Source: a virus
Length of the DNA: 34,569 bases
Direction: 5' to 3' (one strand)
IMG/VR virus record: IMGVR_UViG_3300042934_000872
Coordinates: 1-34,569 of that record
Part shown: in pieces, positions 29,271-34,569 of the stretch
Position numbering within the stretch: position 1 is the first letter of the stretch
Layout: every line of letters begins with the position of its first letter
Program-made: the position numbers and the translations under genes
The notes under the pieces: model-generated
Told to the model about the DNA's origin: nothing
What the model saw: the letters and a program-made list of their open reading frames with translations, nothing else
The model's database searches: none

Positions 29271-30473
29271 CTAAATTCTCTTCTTTTTTAAATTCAATCC
29301 GTTGTTTAAAATATTTTCTATATTATCAAAATCCCAATACCAAATTTCTAACAAGTTTATATTTTTATTTATTGCATATTGCTTCTTACGTCTATCATGT
29401 TCAAGTTGTTTCTCAAAATCTTTTTTTGAATTATGAAAACCTTTAATAATTTTTTCATGTTGCTCACCTTGATATTCGATCAATAAGTTATGATCTGGTA
29501 GATAAAAATCATAAGAGAGAAGACCTCCTCCTAAACCAATTAGTCCATCAAAAGTTTTTTGAGGCTCATTAAGAATATGATGGATAGTTAAAATTTCAGA
29601 AATTCTTTTTTCTCCTTTTGAAAATGCACATGAAGGACATCTAAAATCATATGTATTTGAAGCATGAACATTCCGTTGATAATCTTCATGTATTCCTTCT
29701 GAACATTTCCACCATGGAACTTCTATGAGACTACCGATGGAAACCTCAAATGGAGTTTTTTCATTTTTATCAGACCATAATTCTATAGCCTTTGGTATAT
29801 TTGCACCAAGTGAATCAAGTTCATGTACTTTTTTACTGCAACAATATCCACATCTAGTACCTTGAATGAATGAACAACATGCAACACTATATATATGATA
29901 CTCAAATTTTTGGCACTGAAAAATCGGTTTCAAAGTTGAACTTCTTGGTACATCAAATGGATTTAGAACATTACTATTATGCCAATATTTTTCGAGAGCA
30001 TCGTTTCCCAAATTATCAAATATCCATTGACCAATTGAATTGCATTTATTACATTTTGCTGAAGTATTTTGGTTCTTTATAATACAAGCAATACTTTTAA
30101 GCTCTGGCTCATGAACCCCTTTAGGACAATTAAACCAATAGTCTCCCTTAGTTTTATATACCTCACTCGGTAAACAATTATTTAATTCGTTATTCCATCT
30201 ATCCAATAAATCATTTCTATTATTTTCAATACACCATTCTTCAAATGTTTCTTTTTTATATTTCTCTTTATATATAATTTGATTAGGTTCATCTTTAACT
30301 AAATTTTCTTTTATGCAACATGTGCTACAATAATATTTGTTATCATAAAAAATGTTTTTAATATAGTCTTCATATTGTTTTGTCTCTAGTTTGCCACATA
30401 TAGCACAATTCACCACTACTGAATTTCTTTTTGTAAATGAAAATTCATACGTTTTTAATTTATTTTTTGACAC
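29271..30473 (-). CDS. Zinc-finger PD-(D/E)XK (EDxHD-like) endonuclease, probably selfish
   Basis: This encodes 400 residues from the GTG at 30473, which follows GGAGGGTTTAAT. A longer reading up to 30575 would cross a terminator and is rejected. An N-terminal Cys pair module (CAICG...YCSTCC) is followed by three tandem treble-clef-like repeats of about 60-70 residues, each with a Trp/Asn-rich opening and Cys-x2-Cys. The C-terminal nuclease shows SYDFYLPDHNLLIEYQGEQHE and LEHDRRKKQYAINKNINLLEI, typical of Vsr-like/EDxHD homing nucleases such as I-Bth0305I. It separates the membrane protein from the two lysins and has no visible promoter of its own. It looks like an intergenic homing endonuclease. 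Confidence 0.85.
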   Translation of the reverse strand: MSKNKLKTYEFSFTKRNSVVVNCAICGKLETKQYEDYIKNIFYDNKYYCSTCCIKENLVKDEPNQIIYKEKYKKETFEEWCIENNRNDLLDRWNNELNNCLPSEVYKTKGDYWFNCPKGVHEPELKSIACIIKNQNTSAKCNKCNSIGQWIFDNLGNDALEKYWHNSNVLNPFDVPRSSTLKPIFQCQKFEYHIYSVACCSFIQGTRCGYCCSKKVHELDSLGANIPKAIELWSDKNEKTPFEVSIGSLIEVPWWKCSEGIHEDYQRNVHASNTYDFRCPSCAFSKGEKRISEILTIHHILNEPQKTFDGLIGLGGGLLSYDFYLPDHNLLIEYQGEQHEKIIKGFHNSKKDFEKQLEHDRRKKQYAINKNINLLEIWYWDFDNIENILNNGLNLKKKRI

Positions 30474-30505
30474 ATTAAACCCTCCGTTAAAAGTTTTATA
30501 AATGG

Positions 30506-30538
30506 AAAAAGACCCTGTGTTAACGGCACAGAGTCTTT
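30506..30538 (-). terminator. Hairpin terminator upstream of the endonuclease gene
   Basis: On the minus strand AAAGACTCTGTG and CACAGGGTCTTT pair with one G-U over a 7-base loop and run into TTTTT. It would end transcription from the tail and membrane-protein genes before the endonuclease and lysins, unless read-through or anti-termination occurs. Confidence 0.75.
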
Positions 30539-30641
30539 GTTTTAAATCCATTAAGTTTGCAACCTTAATAGACAACCATATTAATTTTATTCAGCAATAT
30601 ATTTCTTTAAAATACCCCTTAAAATAGTTGTTTTATATCCT

Positions 30642-31067
30642 TTAAAATAATTTATATCTTGGTTTATCCTCATGAAACAAAAGCCATCTTAAAACATCAT
30701 CGAGAACAATAGCAATTACTGAAAGTAAGAGCCAAGCTAACGAAAAATATAAAGATATCTGCCCAAAAATATTAAAGGGAAGATTACTATAATCCCAAAT
30801 ATGCAATCCTAACCACACATTAAGAATTAAACCACTTATAAATTCTAGAAGTGTTATAATAATTGTAGCTATTAAACTTTGTAACCATAATGGGGTTTCC
30901 CATGAGTAAAGCTCATTGATTAATCCGCAAGCAACAAAACATAATCCACCTAAAATCGCCATTTGCCATGTAGATAAATTTCTGTAAAATATCTCAATAA
31001 AATAATAAATAAAGCCACCGATACAAAAAAGTATCAGCAGCTTAAAAATAGATTTAATACATCTCAT
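30642..31067 (-). CDS. Four-helix membrane protein, CmpB/ABC type IV-like, candidate holin
   Basis: This encodes 141 residues, with an ATG after ATAGGTGATATT on the minus strand. Four hydrophobic segments are visible: about residues 6-25, 34-50, 62-88 and 103-123. The stretch NVWLGLHIWDYSNLPFNIFGQISLYFS has the W-DYS-x-FN-x-x-GQI pattern of the PF06541 'putative ABC-transporter type IV' membrane family. That family often sits in clostridial prophage lysis blocks. No ATPase gene is nearby, so a transporter is unlikely. Its position between tail genes and lysins makes a holin the best guess. The C terminus is charged (HEDKPRYKLF). Confidence 0.7.
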   Translation of the reverse strand: MRCIKSIFKLLILFCIGGFIYYFIEIFYRNLSTWQMAILGGLCFVACGLINELYSWETPLWLQSLIATIIITLLEFISGLILNVWLGLHIWDYSNLPFNIFGQISLYFSLAWLLLSVIAIVLDDVLRWLLFHEDKPRYKLF

Positions 31068-31075
31068 AATATCAC

Positions 31076-31714
31076 CTATCCAATTATCGCAATTAAACCA
31101 TCTAAATTATTTTTTATGTCTTCATCAAAGTCCATGCCCCAAACAACAGCATCCACTTCTTCCTTTGTTGTACATCTTTGAGTTTGAGGTCTTAACCCTG
31201 AATTAAAAGTTAATTCTGTTATTTTTATAAAATATGTAGCTTCTTTAAAGAATGCAATAAATTTTTCAGCACTCCATAATGTACATTCTTCTCCATCACA
31301 ATGCCATGAAACTGTTGTTTTACCAGCTGCAACTTCAGAATAAGTAGCCATTAATTTAACTTGATCTCCAACCTCAAGAGAATAATGTTTAATTTCATCA
31401 TTATATTTAAAATCAATTCCATTAATTGTTCTCTTATAACATTCATCACTAAAATCTTTAATCCTATTTTCAATTAATACTGACAAAGCCATTTCTTCGG
31501 AAGGTTTAATCCCTCCGCTGTTCTTATAGTACTCGTGGTATGCAATGAATACCTGTTCTTCGGATATCGAGCAGTCCTCTTCCGGAATAAAAAAAGGCAT
31601 GGGATTATTAGGGGTGATAATACTAAACCCAAACCCTGTATATTCCATATCCTGTACTTTACCAAGATTTTCAGAATTGTTGTATATTACTTCATCATTT
31701 TGTACTCTTAACAT
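31076..31714 (-). CDS. Tail-associated protein, DUF4376-like
   Basis: This encodes 212 residues from the ATG at 31714, with GAAGGTG upstream. An in-frame ATG at 31774 would lie inside the tail-fibre gene with no better RBS. The N terminus is a short beta-like domain (MLRVQNDEVIYN, then FGFSIITPNNPMPFFIPEED). The central part (NGIDFKYNDEIKHYSLEVGDQVKL, then AGKTTVSWHCDGEECTLWSAEKFIAFF) resembles the DUF4376 module found in phage tail-fibre assembly and adjacent proteins. It begins 7 bases after the fibre gene stop and is likely co-translated. It may be a fibre chaperone or baseplate decoration, by analogy only. Confidence 0.65.
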   Translation of the reverse strand: MLRVQNDEVIYNNSENLGKVQDMEYTGFGFSIITPNNPMPFFIPEEDCSISEEQVFIAYHEYYKNSGGIKPSEEMALSVLIENRIKDFSDECYKRTINGIDFKYNDEIKHYSLEVGDQVKLMATYSEVAAGKTTVSWHCDGEECTLWSAEKFIAFFKEATYFIKITELTFNSGLRPQTQRCTTKEEVDAVVWGMDFDEDIKNNLDGLIAIIG

Positions 31715-31721
31715 TATCTTT

Positions 31722-34568
31722 CTACACCTTCTTTCTGCAATCTGCATCCAGTTTAATTGTGACATATGCTCCACAATTTAATGCATTATCTGCCAATGTA
31801 CCAGCAAGTAACACAACGTTAATAACAACATAATCTTTAGTCACATATCTGACAATAGGACTACCATTCAATATATCAGCAGCTTTTACAGTTGTTGGAT
31901 TACCAATATTATCTGTAACCACCATTGACCAAGATTTTATATTAATATATGGAACTGTATTTTTAGTCACCTTAAACGGGATATTTATCGCTACATTTGT
32001 TTGACTTTGTTGAGTAAACCATGTTCTTGTACCTCTATATGGCATTTGAGTGCCATTAGCATCACCACCAGAAACAATACTCTCAAGGCTAGCTAAATCA
32101 TTTATATCATCTAATACGCTGCTCTTAGCTTGTTTCTGTTCAAGTTCCTTGCTATGTCCTTCCAACGTTGCTATTACACTCTGAGAGTAAGACAATGATA
32201 GGCTACCAAATGATTGAGCATGTATGGTTTTAAGGATTTGGTAGTCTACGGTGTAGGTTGCAGAGGTATCATATTTACCTTGGTCTATATATGCATCGGC
32301 TCTACCTATTGCGTAAATATCGTCTTGTCTTAATACCCATGCATCATATATGCTATTATGATACACACCTGTTATAATTTCTGCCTTATACTTAAGATTA
32401 CTTCCTGCTCTTAAAGTATTATTAACTCCGTAATTTGTACCATATAAAACAGCATTGGCGATTTCAGCCAGTACAATACCAGAATCAACCGTAATGTAGT
32501 TGTCACCCTTAACCATATCCCATATTTCACCATGAACATGGGTATTGATATCTGTTATCGGTTCTGGATTAGCCAGTTTGTAGTGTAATTGATATCCTTC
32601 ATACCCAGAGGATACATTAGTTTTACAATAATTCACAATCCTATAGTCACCACCAGTTGGATTGTCTCCACGTACCACCACACGTCCTACAGCAAAATCA
32701 AGTGCTGCTCCATAAGCAGTAGTAATTACATTTCCAACTATATTTGTTATTATTACACCACCTTGACCATATATAAATATAACCTCACCAATTTTAAATA
32801 TACTAGCATCAGCCACGGTAATACTTGTATTACCTGTTGTAACGGGAGCGGTCAAGGTAGTAGCAGTACCAGAAGGATAAACTGATGTATCAGTACCAAA
32901 AACTGATGTAGGTTTACTCAGATTTGCCCAGAGGTTATATCGACCAACGCCAACATCATATGATAAAGTTCTCCAACCATTCATATATGATTTTATTTCA
33001 TCTGAATTTGGTTGGACAGCATCTATCCACCCCGAACTTAAATTAGGTATACCTATTAAAAAATAGTTTAGTGAGGCTACGGCACGATATTGGTCACCAG
33101 CTATAACTGCTGAGTCCTCTCCAAAAGATTTAAGCACTTGCCCATCATATTTTATAAGATAAGAATTAGACGCTACACCTAATGAAAATTCCCTATTCAT
33201 TATAACTATCTCCTTACTACCACTGGGATTAGCATTAATTTGCCAATCATAATCCTTACCATATAATGTTCTATGTTTCCAGTTTAATAACCCCGACACT
33301 TTACCATTTTCTATATTTACTTGATCATCTTGAGTAAACTGACCTTCTATCACAAATCTCTGTAAATCACAGGATTTGTATGCAGTAGGAGCAGTTGTAC
33401 CTTCCACAAGCATAATAGAATCAAAATATGTTGTGCCTGCTGTTGTTCCCCCATGCAGAATTAGATGAATTTCTGTACTATCACCCGTATTAATTACACC
33501 CAAACCATCATGCAGTTGTGATCCTCCAGAATTTAAGGTTATAAAGAATCCATTACCACTCCAGTTGCCTGATAGGTAATAGTTTGTATTAGGTTTTACT
33601 TTTATAGTTTGCCCCCAATAAGTATAAGCAGAAGTCGTTACTAATTTGAATTTACCATTCTCGACTGATATTGTTCCAGTTCCATACATAAATTGCCAAT
33701 ACCCTATACCTTCTTCACAGTTACCATTTCTTACTAAATTGTAGCGCCTGTTTTCAAAGTATGGATTTTGGAGACAAGCGTAACTATCTACATATGGATA
33801 CTTTACCAATAACTCTGCATCGCTTAAAGCGTAATCAGTAGCAGATATTTCATTTAGCATAAATCCATCTATATAGATATATTGTCCTGCTGTTCCCACA
33901 AAATCTATAGCTATAGCATCTCCAGATGTCATCTGAGCTGGTGTAGCTTTTATGATTACTCGGGTAAACTTAGAAGTATCTGTAATTTCTGGACTAACAA
34001 TATTTAAAGTAGCTCCATCATTTGATTTTCTGAGTATAGCTCTAGTAGCATTACCAATTTTAATATAGACAGTTACCATATAGTATTTAGAAACATCTAT
34101 ATTTTTGGGAAACATATAAAATGTTCCAGAAGTAGCTGTTAAAGTTGCCTTTATACTGTATGTTCCATACATCTTATTTGTTGAATCAAGTGTTGGTGTA
34201 CACTGATATACGCTCCACTTACTTATATCTTCACAATTACCGTCTTTACCCAATAAGTTAACTACAGAAAACCCTTTAAACTTGAACTTAGGTGCTGTAG
34301 GCATTTCGGGTATTTGAATTTTACTATTCATACCAAATCCAATTGTGGGAGTTATAACTGAACCAGAAGATATTTTATCAGATATAGTATTGATTTCGTT
34401 AGTGGCATTATTAAATTGTGTCTGAATAGAAGATGTAACACCGCCAATATAATTTAACTCCGATACAGATACACTCAAGCCAGTTAAACTATCCGCAACA
34501 TCAGCAGAGTTAACCTTACCATCGTTATTATTGTCGTAAACTTGATATGTCATATTTCCTGAACCAGC
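31722..34568 (-). CDS. Tail-fibre / host-recognition structural protein, cut by the window edge
   Basis: About 948 residues are visible, and the frame stays open to the right edge. The ATG at 34553 has only a weak AGGA upstream, so the gene probably begins outside the window. Near the visible start, DNNNDGKVNSAD is a 12-residue EF-hand/dockerin-like calcium loop. Then come a helical linker, two carbohydrate-binding-like jelly-roll modules each opened by 'NGNCE' or 'DGNCED', and a Gly/Ser/Thr-rich beta region. A short coiled coil (near EGHSKELEQKQAK) precedes the C-terminal beta domain. The composition and modules fit a receptor-binding tail or baseplate fibre. It heads the visible leftward unit. 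Confidence 0.75.
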   Translation of the reverse strand, partial: AGSGNMTYQVYDNNNDGKVNSADVADSLTGLSVSVSELNYIGGVTSSIQTQFNNATNEINTISDKISSGSVITPTIGFGMNSKIQIPEMPTAPKFKFKGFSVVNLLGKDGNCEDISKWSVYQCTPTLDSTNKMYGTYSIKATLTATSGTFYMFPKNIDVSKYYMVTVYIKIGNATRAILRKSNDGATLNIVSPEITDTSKFTRVIIKATPAQMTSGDAIAIDFVGTAGQYIYIDGFMLNEISATDYALSDAELLVKYPYVDSYACLQNPYFENRRYNLVRNGNCEEGIGYWQFMYGTGTISVENGKFKLVTTSAYTYWGQTIKVKPNTNYYLSGNWSGNGFFITLNSGGSQLHDGLGVINTGDSTEIHLILHGGTTAGTTYFDSIMLVEGTTAPTAYKSCDLQRFVIEGQFTQDDQVNIENGKVSGLLNWKHRTLYGKDYDWQINANPSGSKEIVIMNREFSLGVASNSYLIKYDGQVLKSFGEDSAVIAGDQYRAVASLNYFLIGIPNLSSGWIDAVQPNSDEIKSYMNGWRTLSYDVGVGRYNLWANLSKPTSVFGTDTSVYPSGTATTLTAPVTTGNTSITVADASIFKIGEVIFIYGQGGVIITNIVGNVITTAYGAALDFAVGRVVVRGDNPTGGDYRIVNYCKTNVSSGYEGYQLHYKLANPEPITDINTHVHGEIWDMVKGDNYITVDSGIVLAEIANAVLYGTNYGVNNTLRAGSNLKYKAEIITGVYHNSIYDAWVLRQDDIYAIGRADAYIDQGKYDTSATYTVDYQILKTIHAQSFGSLSLSYSQSVIATLEGHSKELEQKQAKSSVLDDINDLASLESIVSGGDANGTQMPYRGTRTWFTQQSQTNVAINIPFKVTKNTVPYINIKSWSMVVTDNIGNPTTVKAADILNGSPIVRYVTKDYVVINVVLLAGTLADNALNCGAYVTIKLDADCRKKV

Positions 34569-34569
34569 A

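Noticed and set aside
30474-30575. N-terminal extension of the endonuclease to 30575
   Set aside because: The extra codons would translate a terminator hairpin, and the GTG at 30473 has a perfect GGAGGG six bases upstream.
31715-31774. Longer start of the DUF4376-like gene at 31774
   Set aside because: It would overlap the fibre gene by more than 50 bases. The ATG at 31714 has a GAAGGTG site and follows the fibre stop directly.
32589-32885. 98-residue rightward frame inside the fibre gene
   Set aside because: It is an antisense shadow of the fibre protein. It is Ser/Thr/Tyr-rich without motif, and there is no RBS.

Overview
The window reads as part of a large, AT-rich, tailed bacteriophage of an anaerobic Firmicute, most likely a clostridial relative. 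The host inference rests on low GC, strong AGGAGG-type ribosome binding sites, and a phage-borne oxygen-sensitive NrdD/NrdG ribonucleotide reductase pair. A YonK-like protein, a single-chain DnaE-type polymerase and a separate helicase and primase give an SPbeta-like or large clostridial phage flavour. This kinship is inferred from protein text, not from a search.

Layout. (1) 1-15.7 kb, rightward: small unknown proteins and a YonK-like protein, then a replication and recombination operon. The operon holds an HD hydrolase, an SSB-like acidic-tailed protein, an HNH/AP2 homing-type endonuclease sitting between genes, a Sak4-like ATPase, a DnaB-type helicase, a TOPRIM primase, a Cas4/RecB-like nuclease, DNA polymerase III alpha with a PHP domain, and a RecD2-like helicase. 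(2) 15.7-16.3 kb: a strong rightward promoter with an inverted repeat faces a lone leftward gene encoding a basic coiled-coil protein. (3) 16.3-19.4 kb, rightward: an accessory stretch of small proteins, including a Cys-cluster protein, a DUF488 protein and an orphan HicA-like toxin. (4) 19.7-25.5 kb, rightward: deoxynucleotide supply and redox genes. These are a glutaredoxin-like protein, NrdD, NrdG, a mini ferredoxin-thioredoxin-reductase-like protein, dUTPase, ThyX, a dNMP kinase and a HAD 5'-nucleotidase, ending in a chain of ATGA-coupled small genes. (5) 25.6-27.6 kb, rightward: a 51-aa ORF with its own terminator, then a large serine recombinase with its own sigma-A-type promoter. (6) 27.6-34.6 kb, leftward: the right edge of the structural and lysis region. 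In transcription order it holds a tail-fibre-like protein (cut by the window edge), a small tail-associated protein, a membrane protein that could be the holin, a selfish-looking PD-(D/E)XK endonuclease, a peptidoglycan-binding protein with a phosphodiester glycosidase (NAGPA) domain, and an M15 endolysin.

The most distinctive non-coding signal is a 21-nt element, AACTRMAATAW followed directly by TATAATATAA. It occurs at least nine times, always on the + strand and always at the head of rightward genes, and I noticed none in the leftward region. It has no consistent -35 box and looks like a phage-specific promoter class. In two places the same element abuts a textbook TTGAC-17-TATAAT promoter, with 24 identical bases. 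These two places head the replication operon and the following regulatory junction.

No intergenic gap exceeds about 150 bases. I saw no CRISPR array and no tRNA or rRNA gene, though tRNA detection by eye is limited.
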